Under the pieces are notes generated by a model that worked only from the letters and a program-made list of their open reading frames with translations, did no database searches and was not told the DNA's origin. Position numbers and translations under genes: made by a program. 64,000 bases of DNA from Apoderus coryli (lineage: Eukaryota > Arthropoda > Insecta > Coleoptera > Attelabidae): contig OU452200.1 in NCBI GenBank assembly GCA_911728435.2, positions 22,583,715 to 22,647,714 on the forward strand. The letters run 5' to 3'. Positions 36,600-48,540 of this stretch are shown in pieces. How positions within the stretch are numbered: position 1 is the first letter of the stretch; each line of letters begins with the position of its first letter.

Positions 36600-37980
36600 T
36601 GAGCAGCATTCACTCACTAACGAGTATGAATTATTCCAACTCCGGGATTTATGTTGTGAACTCTAAGATGGCTAAACAGACCGATCCTCGAGGTGCTGTC
36701 TCTTTGAGTCCTCATGTCGTCGACGCTGCTCCTCAAAAAGTTAATAACCCTCGTAAATGGTACGGTCGAACCTTCGCGATCTGCTCCCATTTGTTCCTCA
36801 CATCTAAGCCACACTTCTTCATGTTGGTCTTAGGAACATCCTTATACCTCTTTCGTGGCTCTCCCTGATTTCGTGAGCCGACCTTAAGCTGTGAATAAGG
36901 GATTCTCTTGGGAAGGCGTTCCGTTGGCATGCGGATTACGTAGCCAGTCCAACGCAGCTGGTGCCTCACAATCTTCGCCTCAATGCTAGTTGATTCCGCT
37001 TCCTACAGAACGCTCATATTTGTTCGTCGGTCCTGCTATTTGTTTCCGAGAATTCTTCTAAGACATCGATGATGGTACTTCTCTAGGGATTTTAAATGCT
37101 TTGGATATGTGATCCAAGACTCACAGCTATACGTAAGGGTAGGAACTACAATAGCATTATACACAACTTATTTCCAACGTCGATGTTATCGAAGACTCTC
37201 GTCCTCAGTCGACCAAAAGATGCACTTGCCCATCTTATCGATGCTGAATTTCGATATTTGCGTTCGCCGCGTGAATGCTGCCGAGGTAAGAGAAACTCTC
37301 GATATTCTGAAGTCTATCTCCGTTAACTCGCATATGTAGGACATCCACAGTGTTTGATGCAGGCTGGTAGAGAATCTGTGTTTTCTTTATATTTAGTTCA
37401 AGCCCAATGCTCCTGTATGTGCTGTTAAATGCATTTAGTATATATTCAAGATAATCTTCTGTATCAGATAGGACAACGTTGTCATCCGCGTATTGAAGCT
37501 CAATGACTGATGTACATACGATCTTCGTCCCAGCTTGCACTCTACGAAGGTTGAGGAGTCCGCCGCCATCAAATCTGTAGACGATCTCTATTCCCCCCGG
37601 TAGATCATCCTTAACAAGTTGGATGACCGTTCCCACAAACATCGAACAAAATCGGTGCAATGACACAACCCTGCTTTACGTCAGTTTTTATTGGAGAGGG
37701 TTCTCGCGATCCGCTGCTGTTGGAACTGCTGCTTTCATATTATCGTGAAGGAGTCAAACAAAGTATCCGGATGAAAGGATGAAATCCTGGGGACATCCGT
37801 TGAGCTTCAATATCCTCCACAGAGCCTCACGGTTAACAGAGTCGAACGCCTTGACAAGATCTATCAACCCCATGTATAACGGACGATTTTGCTCCCGTGA
37901 CTTTTCCTGTATTAGCCTGCACTGCATATCATGTCAGCTGTACCCCTGTTGATCGAGACCAAACGCAGGTACGTTTTGCC
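36600..37980 (-). pseudogene. Non-LTR retrotransposon reverse transcriptase relic
   Basis: Minus-strand pieces in order: an upstream RT block with DLVKAFDSVNREALWRIL (about 37,810-37,870), the active-site block LQYADDNVV inside 37,235-37,666, a thumb region, then RHQLRWTGYVIRM (36,930-36,969) and the tail SRIGLFSHLRVHN (near 36,670). Several frame changes break it. The same family as 12,291-13,470, but better preserved. Confidence 0.75.
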
Positions 37981-38920
37981 AACTGTGACTATAATTAGGT
38001 AACTATATTTTGCCATATCCCCTTCCGCTTATCAGGATATGTTATAAGGATGTTTTTACATGAAATGCAGATTAGACTAACATATTATAAATATAATTAT
38101 ATGGATGGTTGTTTTATATATGCAAAAAATAATGTTTTTTTTTGCAAATATACACGGTTATTCTGATAAGAAATTTCCCTATATTGAGGTTCACATAAAC
38201 ATACATCTGTAAAAGTTTCGTTAGCAAGGTAAAAGGTGTTAATATTATATAATAAAAATAATAATGTTTGAATGAAAGTCAAATCTCCACATTCAAACAC
38301 TAAATTACAACTACACTTAAGAATGGACTCCTTTTTCAAATTAAAAATAATAATGATAATTATATAGGTAGTTTGTCCACATAGATGGTCTACATACCTA
38401 TGGGAATGTTTTACTATAATGTGGGACACTAGGTTTAATTTATAAAGTTATATATAATATTGGATTATTATGTTTTTGGTGGTTTATAAATTTTGCGAAT
38501 ATTTGATCTTAAAAATGTGAAAAGTACAAGAACCTTTCAAAGTACTTGAGAAAAATTAATTGTTAACCCTTAGTAAACATAGATGTGTATTGTTTATACA
38601 AACTTGCATGAGTGTGGTTGATTCGGCCATTTTTAGGCTCCTGTAGATAGTTAAACAATGCATACATTTTATCTCTGTGCACTGTGATTTTAATTTAGGA
38701 AATTCGTGCGGCACAAACAAGGTAAGTACTATTTTTTTGTGATTTTTGAACTATGTATTAGTAGAAGCTCTTTATAAAAAATACAGATTAATTTTCATTT
38801 TGATTTTAGTTGTCCAGTAGTTCTGTCATATAAATATGACGCTGTGGAATGCAGTAACACTATATACTCGCAGCCCACTTGTTCATAAACATATATTGTT
38901 TGGCTTCAAGTTTCATCAAA
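37981..38920. other. No recognised feature
   Basis: AT-rich spacer; the 110-codon minus frame at 38,097-38,429 has no recognisable content. Confidence 0.3.
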
Positions 38921-39149
38921 AAGATTAAGAAATCAAATAAATAGATTTTTAAAATTGGCAAGGCTGCAGACTATCTTTACCTCGACGAAATTGAGGCAGA
39001 ATTATTAGCCCTACTTCCCGAGTTCGAGGAATTGACGAACGAAGAAGGCCTTGGTGATGGAGATCTTAGCATGCCTGTTGTGAGCAATATTGTAAGAAAC
39101 TAGCACCTGTTCCCACATGGAATAGGGAAAAAGGGAACTTTTTCGTTTC
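38921..39149 (+). pseudogene. piggyBac-like transposase remnant, N-terminal side
   Basis: An acidic stretch LYLDEIEAELLALLPEFEEL (about 38,970-39,030) followed by TNEEGLGDGD resembles the acidic N-terminus of piggyBac-type transposases. It is interrupted by the BEL/Pao element at 39,155 and continues after it at 44,769. The call depends largely on the right-hand part. Confidence 0.4.
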
Positions 39150-39154
39150 CTCAC

Positions 39155-39450
39155 TGTTCCAATATGTAAATACAAATTATTATTATTTTTAATTTTTCTA
39201 AATTTATATTACGGTCCTGTTGCAAATTGACGATTACATAATCATAGTCACTTAATTGCAACCCTATAGCGCCATCTTTTCACCCACGCGCAGTACTAAT
39301 TTGTTAATTAATATAATATAAGAATTGTAATGTGCACGCCAAAAACAATTTATGTAATTTAATTATTGTTAATAGTTGATTATTAAAAGTTATGTTCAAA
39401 AATTCAATGAGATTAATAACGGTCCTTCGAGTATTATTTGGTTGGTAACA
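39155..39450 (+). repeat. 5' LTR of the BEL/Pao element
   Basis: Starts TGTTCCAATATGTAAATAC and ends GTTGGTAACA. It is followed by TTTTGGTCCAAACGAGCCGG (39,451-39,470), a candidate primer-binding site; the tRNA was not identified. Confidence 0.9.
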
Positions 39451-39930
39451 TTTTGGTCCAAACGAGCCGGATAGTTGGAAAATTGACTGGGAAAAAATGT
39501 GTTTGAAAATTTGAATTTTCACGTCACACGTAAAGTTTGGTTAGGTACTGTAAGAAAAAGAAGTCGAGTAACAGGATAAAAGCAGGTCAGATATTTAATT
39601 ATTTTTGAAGAGTAATACTTCTAACAAGAAGAAAACAACAACTGGTATTGAGTGGTAAAAACTATTAGTGTTTTCATTTGAAAATATGTTTATTTGATAG
39701 ATTGGGGTAAAGATAAATATTTATTTTGTAAACTTATTAAATTTTCATTGTTTGGGTGCACCAGGATAGGTACCTACATAATATTTTATTTCGTTAGGTA
39801 TTAGGTAATACAGGGCAGGATTATAGTTAAGGTTTTTTGAAAGTGTTGATTGATTAAGTTAATTAATTTTTTGGTTTAGTCTTTAGTAAAATTAATTCAT
39901 ATTCATACGTAGTTGGAGCAGTTATAAACT

Positions 39931-40752
39931 ATGGAAGTTCTTAAAAAACAAAGAGCTGTTGTGAAAACCTCAATTACTAAATTAGAAACATTTGTTATAA
40001 ATAATGTGAATTTAGATGTAAGTGAGTTTATTACTCGAGAATGTTTTTTACAACGTAAATACGAGGAATATTGTAATTTACAAATGCAAATTGAAGCTAT
40101 AGATTTAGATGAGAGTGCCGATAGGGATGGAATTGAAGAAAAGTATTTATTGATAAAAATTCAGCATTACATAATGTTCAAAAATTTCTTTATCTCAAGG
40201 GAGCTTTGTCTGGAGAGGCTTCTAATATAATTAATGATTTGCCATTAACAAATGATTATTATGTAAATGCCCTCGATTTATTAAAAAAAAAGATTTGATA
40301 ATAAATTAATTGTAATAAATGCTCATTTAAAGGGTGTGCTTGACACTCCTATTACAAAAGGTACAGGTAAACAATTGAGGCTATTTTTAACACATATTAG
40401 ACAACATTTAAATTCCTTAAAAGCTCTTAAATTGCTGGTTAAGGAGTGGGATGTGCTTTTAGTGTATCTTTTTACTCAAAAATTGGATTATCAAACACAC
40501 AAGGCTTACCAGTTAGAAAAGGATGTTTCCGCGGCTTCGGCAATGTTGCCAACAGTTGACGACTTTCTTGGTTTTTTGGAAAAACGTTGTGTAGCTTTGG
40601 AAAATATAGAGAGTGATACCAGTAAGGCTGGTTATCACTCAGGGGTAGAGGAAAAACATAATAAAACTTCTCTGGTAGCTCAAGGGCAAGGATCTAATGA
40701 ACATAAACTAAAATGCATTTTTTGTCATCGTGAAGGACATGATATTGGCTAG
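39931..40752 (+). pseudogene. BEL/Pao gag (DUF1759-like) with zinc knuckle
   Basis: It begins at ATG 39,931 (MEVLKKQRAVVKTS) and loses frame near 40,165. It is open again in another frame at 40,336-40,752, where LTHIRQHLNSLKAL and VKEWDVLLVYL are the usual DUF1759-type helices. The end reads CIFCHREGH, the start of a CCHC knuckle. At least one frameshift and a stop separate gag from the protease region. Confidence 0.8.
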
Positions 40753-41098
40753 AAATAATGACCGGGAAGATAATTCACGCCAAACTACAAATCAAGGGTT
40801 TTCTCAAAGCAATGCACTTGTAGGTGTATATAATAAATCAAACAGGGTTTATGCAAGTTCAGAACAAATGACCAAACAAGATGCTGTTGTAGCATTTTCG
40901 GGAACCTATAATTCTCAAATTTTATTGGCTACGGCACAGGTTAATTTAATTACATATGAAGGAATTAAGGTACAGGCACGAGCATTGTTAGATTCAGGTT
41001 CACAAAATAATTTCATTAGTTCCAGTCTATTTCAAAAGTTAAGGGCACAAAGATTTATGATACCAATATATCAATTGGTGGTATTGGGAACACCATAA
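40730..41098 (+). pseudogene. BEL/Pao aspartic protease region (DUF1758-like)
   Basis: VQARALLDSGSQNNFIS (about 40,972-41,022) carries the Asp-Ser-Gly active-site loop of the retropepsin-like domain of BEL/Pao elements. The frame overlaps the end of gag in another register and stops at 41,098. Confidence 0.75.
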
Positions 41099-41127
41099 GT
41101 AGGGTTGATAAAACTGTTAATTTAATA

Positions 41128-42609
41128 TTGGAATCACAAAATAATAATAATAATAAAGGAGTTTTATCCTTTGAAGATAAATTGTGTGAACTGCAGTTCA
41201 TGAAATCATGTATCAGATATAATGATGGAAGATTTCAGGTGGATTTACGCATGAGAAATAGTAATGATCAGTTAAGATTAGGCGATTCTATAACTGCAGC
41301 GGTACAAAGGTTTAGATCATTGGAAAATAGGTTTGCTAGGAATCCAAGATTGTTTTCGCAATATAAAGATTTTATTGATGAGTATGTCAGATTAGGACAT
41401 GGAAAAGTAATAGAATCAAATGTTGATGATAGGTGCAATAAACATAGGGTATTTTTGCCTCACCATTGTGTCGTAAGGGAAGAATCAGTGTCGACAAAAT
41501 TACGTGTCGTCTTTGATGGTTCGTGTAAAACTTCATCTGGGTTGTCATTAAATGACATTATGTTAAAAGGGTTTCCAGTTCAGCCCGAGCTCTTTGAAAT
41601 GTTATGCAGGTTTCGTACTTTTATTTACGTTCTGGTTACTGATATAAAGAAAATGTACAGAATGGTACAAATCAATCCAAATCAACGTTTCCTCCAAAAT
41701 ATCTTGTGGAGGGATAATCCTGAAAATTTGCTTCAAATCATAGAACTTCAGACAGTAACCTATGGGACAAATTCAGCACCTTTTTTGGCTACTAGATGCT
41801 TGAATCAACTAGCTAAAGAAGAATCCTTAAATTATCCACTTGCCAGTAGGGCAGTGTTGGAACAGTGTTATGTGGATGATATTCTTTGTGGAGCGAATAC
41901 GATGTCTGAAGAAATTGAACTTAGGGATCAATTAATTAAGTTATTGGGTTCAGGACGATTTGTTCTACATAAGTGGTGTTGTAATAATCCACGTTTGATC
42001 GAATCTGTTGAAACAAGTAGTCACAAAGATACCAAGGTGGATATTTGTGATGAGGGTTCGTCTAGTAAAGTTTTAGGCATAGTGTGGCTTCCACATCATA
42101 ATGTTTTTAAAGTGACTTTGCCAGCAGTTGATCAATGTGATCAGCATGGTGTTACAAATATTACTAAACGTATGGTGTTATCTAAGATAGCACAAATATT
42201 TGATCCCATCGGTTATATCGGTCCAATTGTTATAAAAGCTAAGATTATCATGCAGGAAATATGGGTTAGTAAAGTGGGTTGGGATGAAGAATTGCCCTCT
42301 ACAATTTTACAAAAATGGAAAGAATTTTTTGGTGACTTACAAAAATTATGTGATTTACAAATACGTAGATGTTTGTTTAATAACAAGGAAGTTATTGAAA
42401 TTCAAATTCACGGCTTCTCAGATGCTTCTCTGTTAGCCTATGGAACATGCATTTATATTAGAGCTACTTATTCTGATAAATCTGTTACTTGTAATCTTCT
42501 GTATTCAAAGTCTCGTATAGCACCGATAAAAACGGTAAGTTTACCACGGCTAGAGCTATGTGGGGTGGTGTTACTATCCAGACTAGTTCATAAGGTAGTA
42601 TCTGCATAG
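41128..42609 (+). pseudogene. BEL/Pao reverse transcriptase and start of RNase H
   Basis: The longest open frame in the window, 493 codons. It contains VVFDGSCKTSSGLSLND (around residue 128), LVTDIKKMYRMVQI (first catalytic Asp), TYGTNSAPFLATRCL, and YVDDIL at 41,869-41,886 with the paired active-site Asp residues. RNase H begins with HGFSDASLLAYG and runs to LPRLELCG. The frame ends by a shift at about 42,600, where RNase H continues in another frame (VYLWADSKIVLCWLN). The polymerase core itself looks intact; the polyprotein is not. Confidence 0.92.
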
Positions 42610-44438
42610 ACTTACGGAATTCAAAAGTTTACCTCTGGGCAGACTCTAAAATCGTTTTATGTTGGTTAAATTCAGCGCCAAACCGTTGGACTACATTTGT
42701 AGCAAACCGGGTGTCAGAGGTTCAGGAGTTAACATTAAATTATGAATGGAATCATGTTCGGTCTCAGGATAATCCTGCGGATATTATTTCTAGAGGATCA
42801 ACAGTTTCAGATATTTTATCAAACGTAATTTAGTGGCATGGGCCTACATTTTTATTGGACTATAATATAAATTATTCTAAGTTTACTATTTCGCATGATC
42901 AAAAATTACCAGAACAGCGAAATGTTGTGCTCACTCAAGTTGTCATAGATTCAGTGATAGATTGGAAAAGATTTTCAAAGTTTAGCAGACTGCAATATAC
43001 TGTTGCTTATTGTTTAAGATTTTCACATAAAAATAAATTTCTGGTCCGCTGACATTATCAGAAATGAAAGATTCGACAGAAAAAATTGTGTGGCTTATTC
43101 AACAGGAATGTTTTTCAAGTGAAATTAAGATTTTAAAATCCCAAGTAGATCATGATCCTCAGGCAGTTTCAAGTAATAGTTTGTTAAATCATTTGAATCT
43201 ATTTTTAGATAATAAGGGAATAGTTAGAGTAAATGGTACGTTAAGTAAACTTGACATAGATTATAATAAAAAATTTCCAATATTACTTCCTGCTAAAAAT
43301 CATGTAGTCAGGCTGCTAATAAATTGGAACATATTAAACTTGGTCACGCAGGTCCACAGGGAGTATTAGCGAATCTACGATTAAAATGTTGGCCAATTCA
43401 TGGCATGCGAGAAGTAAAGTCCGCTATTAAGGATTGTGTAATCTGTTTCAGATTTAGAGCGAAAACTTTAACACAAATTATGGGTGTGCTTCCAGTAGAT
43501 AGAGTTTCTGTTTCCCGCCCATTCTTAAAAGTAGGTATAGATTTTGGGGGTTCAATTACTATCAAGCAATCTAGAATAAGAGGTTCTGTAACTAGTAGAG
43601 CTTATATTGCATTATTTGTGTGCATGGTATCTAAGGCCATCCACATAGAATTAGTGAGTAGTTTGACTGCAGAGGCATTTCTCCACACATTAAAGAGATT
43701 TATTGCTAGGCGAGGTTGCCCGTCTATTATTTACAGCGATAACGCAACAAATTTCACTGGCACAAATAATTTATTGAAGGATGTTTACAGGTTTTTTAAA
43801 AGCAACGACAATTTGGCAAAAATTTTCTGATTAACCGAGAAGTTGAGTGGAAATTCATTCCACCAGCCAGTCCACACTGGGGTGGGTTGTGGGAAGCAGG
43901 AATAAAATCCACAAAATACCATCTTCGGCGAATCGTAGGTAATTTGGTTTTAGCTTTTGAGGAAATGACAACGGTATTAGCTCAGATCGAAGCAATACTA
44001 AATTCTAGGCCACTATGCCCTCTTTCGTCTGACCCGGCTGATTTAAGTTGTCTTACACCTTCACATTTTTTAATAGGAGAACCTTTAACTTTTGTTCCCG
44101 AGAAGGACGTGTCAGACACACCTGAAAACAGATTGAATTTTTATCAATTGTGTTCAAAAATTAAACAAAACTTTTGGAAAAGGTGGTCAGTAGAGTACTT
44201 AACTCGACTACAAAATAGGCCAAAGTGGCTACATCCTAGTAAAAACTTGGAAAAAGGTACAGTAGTTCTTTTAAAGGATGAAAACCTTTCACCTTTAAAA
44301 TGGTCTTTGGGTCTAATAGAAGTTTTTGTAGGTTCTGATAGTAAAGTTAGAATGGCTAAAATTAAAACAAAGGAAGGAGTATATACTCGTCCAATTACTA
44401 AAATATGCCCATTACCATTTGAAGGTAATAATGCTTAG
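42610..44438 (+). pseudogene. BEL/Pao RNase H end, integrase and DUF5641-like tail
   Basis: Pieces in three frames: 42,610-42,830 (RNase H end, DNPADIISRG, then a stop), 42,855-43,369 (linker and zinc-binding start), 43,324-43,830 (zinc-binding C-x-x-C part and integrase core with VGIDFGG and YSDNATNFTG), and 43,887-44,438 (WEAGIKSTKYH with the Glu, then the C-terminal LKDENLSPLKW block). Frame breaks occur near 43,050, 43,350 and 43,830. Confidence 0.88.
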
Positions 44439-44453
44439 TTGAAGCAAATGCTT

Positions 44454-44467
44454 CAAGGGGGGGAGAA
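44454..44467 (+). promoter_or_regulatory. Polypurine tract of the BEL/Pao element
   Basis: A purine run of about 14 bases (AAGGGGGGGAGAA) ends exactly at the TG of the 3' LTR, as expected for the plus-strand primer. Confidence 0.85.
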
Positions 44468-44763
44468 TGTTCCAATATGTAAATACAAATTATTATTATT
44501 TTGAATTTTTCTAAATTTATATTACGGTCCTGTTGCAAATTGACGATTACATAATCATAGTCACTTAATTGCAACCCTATAGCGCCATCTTCTCACCCAC
44601 GCGCAGTACTAATTTGTTAATTAATATAATATAAGAATTGTAATGTGCACGTCAAACACAATTTATGTAATTTAATTATTGTTAATAGTTGATTATTAAA
44701 AGTTATGTTCAAAAATTCAATGAGATTAATTACGGTCCTTCGAGTATTATTTGGTTGGTAACA
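44468..44763 (+). repeat. 3' LTR of the BEL/Pao element
   Basis: Same length and ends as the 5' LTR, with about five substitutions. Followed by CTCAC of the target duplication. Confidence 0.9.
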
Positions 44764-44768
44764 CTCAC

Positions 44769-45420
44769 CAAGGGAAATTTATTATTATCAGCGCATTATA
44801 TTATGGGGGTGTTGATCAACATGCTTGGCTTTTGAAATTGCTTGGAATTTCGGAATTTTATATGATATTGCTGTAAATCTCAACAATAATGTTAGAAAGC
44901 TGTCGCTTCAAGTTAGTTCGACGAGGTGGGTTGTCCATGAGACATTTCGCGAACAATTGCTGGAACCTTATCACCTATTAAAACTGCGTGCCATGTCTCG
45001 CATAGATTATCCTGCAAGGATCAATTGCACGTTGATTTTTGCAACAACTTAGGCAAAATCCAAATTTTGCTGGAATTGTTTTGGACTAAGGTGGTTTCAC
45101 TCAAGATGGTATAATAAATTGCCGTGATTTGTACATGTGAAATGAGAAAAATTCCCACGCTATAAAAGAAACAAAACATCAGCCCGTATTTTTTTGAAGA
45201 AAGATTAAATGGTGGAATTTGCAATTCTTACAACAAGAATTAACCGGTTTATTAAGAATGTACCTATAGGCATTAGAAACCAACAAACTGTGGTTGATGC
45301 ACAATTAGTTCGCCAGCACATGACAAATACTTTTGGAAGTCACTTAATTGGTGTACTACAGTGTACAGCTGTTTTAATAACTTTTACTCATTGTTTTATT
45401 ATGAATAACATGCATTGATT
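44769..45420 (+). pseudogene. piggyBac-like transposase remnant, C-terminal side
   Basis: GGVDQHAWLLKL (about 44,802-44,837) matches the GGVDQHDWLL-type block near the third catalytic Asp of piggyBac transposases. A later frame (44,825-45,052) reads like the following LDFRREIA-type region. Stops and shifts are frequent. It overlaps the intron or 3' side of the MFSD6-like gene on the other strand. Confidence 0.45.
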
Positions 45421-45529
45421 AGTTAGTTAGTAATAAATGACAATATACTGTAAAAGATCTATTTTCAATAATATGCTGATTAACCAAAATCAACGTAAAG
45501 GGAAAGGAAAATGAATACTTACTTCTTAC

Positions 45530-45742
45530 CTGATATCCATTGTTTTTTTCATTAATTTCACCATATTTAAATGGATTTGCACTACCTCCTGGAATATCCA
45601 ATGTACCACCTTGTCCCGTTTGATATGTAGCACCATAACCATCCTGTTGGGATAATTCATGAAGTTTTGTGCTCGAAAGAGCTCTCGGTATTGGATTACT
45701 AGGCACGCCGTGTGGTGCTAAATGTGAAGTTTCTTCTGCAAC
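45530..45742 (-). CDS. MFSD6: MFSD6-like transporter, exon F (cytoplasmic C-terminal region)
   Basis: The acceptor TTGCTTAG precedes VAEETSHLAPHGVPSNPI, and the exon ends NNGYQ at donor CAG|GTAAGA. It has 71 codons in phase 0 with exon E. The content is polar and Gly/Gln/Asn-rich with no membrane segment, as expected for the cytoplasmic tail of this family. If the intron were retained, translation would run on to a stop at 45,419, near an AATAAA on the minus strand at 45,395-45,400. Otherwise the final exon is further left and was not found. Confidence 0.85.
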
Positions 45743-45877
45743 CTAAGCAATTTATCCAAATTATACTGTCAGCAATCCTGTTCAATGAGTTAGGTAAGTA
45801 AAGTTTTTAGATTAGTAAATTCTATTAACCAGCCTTCATTATTTTAGTCGCGATAGCAAAGAAATGAAATATTTTAC

Positions 45878-46171
45878 CTGTCTGGGGTCTTCAGTTTGTG
45901 GCAGTTCCGAAACGAATCCTTGATCTACTCGATAAAAATTTAGGAAAATAAAAGCACCTAATACTAGAAGACATATTAGGCCATAACCTCTGAATGTAGA
46001 TGTTGATCCGAAATTTGCTATAAATATTCCACCTATAACTGCACCACAACCACGTCCAAGTCCATGATGTATTCCTTGCAGAACACCTTGAGCAGATGCC
46101 CGTAACTCTTGTGGAGTATTGTGGGATATATATGAGCAACATGCAGCCCAACACGCAGCATGCGTTATGCC
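45878..46171 (-). CDS. MFSD6: MFSD6-like transporter, exon E (last transmembrane segments)
   Basis: 98 codons, phase 0 at both ends. The acceptor CTTTTAG is followed by GITHAACWAACCSYISHNTP, then RASAQGVLQGIHHGLGRGCG, a strongly conserved block of MFSD6 proteins. A membrane helix follows (GLICLLVLGAFIFLNFY), then a charged tail to PQTEDPRQ. The donor is CAG|GTAAAA. The exon is intact. A longer open frame overlapping it (45,891-46,280) is out of register and not coding. Confidence 0.92.
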
Positions 46172-46289
46172 CTAAAAGAAAAATAAATGAATAATTTTTG
46201 TCCCAGTGCTTATATTTAAGACTAAACATGCAGATACGAGGCCAATTATTCCATCTTTTTAAATTTATCCCCTCTATCAATTATCCTAG

Positions 46290-48535
46290 AGGTTGTGCCT
46301 CCCGATCTGCCGGAGGTACCAGTACGAATGGCGGATAGTTGGATATAGGACCCTCCCATATTGCCTGTTGACGTCGGTGATCAAAGGGCTCTGCACAAGT
46401 GTAGACCCCCGAAGCCACAGAACCTAACCAGAGAGAACGCAAATCTTCGGGATGGTCTTCCAGAAACAGCCGATATCTAGCACATTAATTGCGCCGTTTA
46501 CCAGGCTGCCTTCCGGCTCTCTCGGCGTGGGGATCGTTTGACGGCGATGCCTATGCCAAGAGGGCTAGAAGACGTGTAGAAAAGATCCAGACCAAAATTC
46601 GTGGGCAAAGACAGCGCGCATCTCGTATTCAGTGTGTGATGCAGTACAGAAAGGCTGGATGGCCTTTCACTGCTAAAGTCCGTCGTATTGTTGCCGAATT
46701 ACGGCCGACGTATCACACGCTGCATGACAATATGTTGCAGACCATTAAGCAGCAATGTTGCGACAAAATACGGATGCTGGTGACTGAAAAAAAATCACTA
46801 GCGAGGCGAGCGAAGGGGGTTCCTAGAACTTACAGTTCAAGAAGAATCCTTCTCGTTTGTTCCAAACGCCTCCGCGTGTTGTCGACAGTCCACCTTCCCC
46901 GGATCGGGTTGAACGTTTCTGGAGGAATATCTATGAGGTGACGCGTGCTTTCAACGAAGACACTCCAGCCCTAGCACAGTATGGAAACTTCCTTTGAAGG
47001 TTTCCTCAACCAGACCAAACGTGCGATCCGATAACTACTGAGGAAGTTCGAGGGCTTTAGCGGGCACTAAGAACTTTGCTGCCCCAGGACCGGACGGAAT
47101 TAATATCAACTAGTGCAAGAAATTCCCCAGTATCCATCCTCATTTGGCCCGCATTTTCGATGCGTGGCTAAGTGGGGGGCAACAAATTCCGACGTGGTTT
47201 GTCGAGGGGCGGACAGCACTACTCCCAAAGAACGGGGATTTGTCGGATCCAAAGAACTAGAGGCCAATAACATGTTTAAACGCTTGTTACAAGGTATTCA
47301 CTAAAATTTTGTACAAGCGGATACTGAACGCGATTGATCCGGTGTTTCGTGCGGTATACGAGAAGCGTGGGTCAAAGAGGGGTGTTGCTGGCTGTCGTGA
47401 ATGCCTACTGATAGATCGAACTGTCAAGCAGGATTCTGTGCAGTTTGGTCGGAATCTATCGATGGCCTGCATGGACTATTGGAAGGCTTTTGACTCAACC
47501 AGTCATCAGCTACTGACCACATTGTTGACAGGCCTTTCGATACCGGTCGCGGTGGTGAGATGCGTAGAACGGATGATGCCGCTCTGGAAGACCCGTATTG
47601 CCATAAAATCCCACCCGTCGCAGTGAGTATGTGCGGCGGCTCCGACAAATCTGGTCAGAGTTGTCGGGAAAGAATAAAGTCGCTGTAACAAATATGCTCG
47701 CTGTTCCAGTCTTCCTTTACTCCTTTGGGGTGTTAAAATACACCATAGCGGAGCTGCACGAACTTGACATGAAGACGCGAAAGATGATGGCATTGCACCG
47801 AAGTCATCATCCTAAGGCAGCCGTTGCACGGCCTTACCTCCCACGACATCGAGGGGCCGAGGAATCTTAAGTTTGGAGTGTATGCATGGCAGAGTGGTAC
47901 TGGGTGCAGCTTGCGAGGTAATTAGTGGTAGAGATCCGTATCTCCGCATGGTACTAGATCACGAGCATGCGAGGATTGGAGCGTTTCTTTTTTTCGGCGG
48001 CACAACGAGTGTCAAATGAGCTTTCCGTGATACTTGACGACCGGCGAGCGCGTGAAGTAATCACTGAGTTAGATCGCGCAAGCCGGAAGGCCCGCATAAA
48101 GGACGCAGAGCTTAGTAGACTTTTTAACCTTAATAAGAACAAGCCCATTCACGGTGTCTTCTATAACACTATTGAGGACATGGGTTTGTCGAAGCCGCTG
48201 ACCTTCTCCTTTCTAAGACCGTAGTCGCATTATGGGTCTGGAGGTCCCTACAATTCAATGTAGGGCTTACCATTCCTCGCCAGAGACATAATATGCTGTC
48301 TCTGGTTATATTCATCGGCATGATGCGGCATTACGTGTGCTGTATTTCCATCTACGGCACTCGTACGGTATTGATCAAACCCTGGTGCTGCCGTACGCTC
48401 CTGTAGATCTTTCGTCCGTAATAGGTATTGAGGCATGTAGGTACCATTTATTGGAACTGTCCGTTGCCTACACGCAGCCTTGGAATACCGAATAAGCCTG
48501 ACATTCTCTATGTAAGTAATGCAACAAAATAAAAA
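46290..48535 (+). pseudogene. R2/R4-like LINE relic with restriction-like endonuclease remnant
   Basis: Plus-strand pieces in the MFSD6-like intron. They run through an N-terminal region (46,489-46,941) and RT blocks in 47,309-47,626 (RGVAGCRECLLIDRTV, MDYWKAFDSTSHQLL, VERMMPLWKTR). Then come 47,631-47,870 (NMLAVPVFLYSFGVLKY) and 47,967-48,224. The end at 48,310-48,525 reads HRHDAALRVLYFHLRHSYGI, then YWNCPLPT and NKPDILYVS, which resembles the C-terminal restriction-like endonuclease of R2/R4/Dong elements. The YADD block is deleted between WKTR and VRRLRQ (about 47,600-47,635). GC content is clearly higher than in the surroundings. Confidence 0.75.
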
Positions 48536-48540
48536 CAACG

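Larger units (their letters stand above)
39155..44763 (+). mobile_element. Complete BEL/Pao LTR retrotransposon (5.6 kb)
   Basis: Two 296-base LTRs (39,155-39,450 and 44,468-44,763), both TG...CA, flank gag and pol remnants. The host pentamer CTCAC occurs on both sides (39,150-39,154 and 44,764-44,768), the 5-base target duplication typical of BEL/Pao. The LTRs differ at about five positions by eye, so the insertion is fairly young. Even so, gag and pol carry several frame breaks. The element sits in a piggyBac-like remnant. Confidence 0.92.

Noticed and set aside
45891..46280. 129-codon minus-strand frame
   Set aside because: It is out of register with the MFSD6-like exon E that occupies the same bases and shows conserved protein blocks.
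48248..48538. 96-codon minus-strand frame, at first taken for an MFSD6-like exon
   Set aside because: The plus strand here reads as the endonuclease end of the R2/R4-like LINE; the minus frame is its shadow and has no membrane segment or splice sites.
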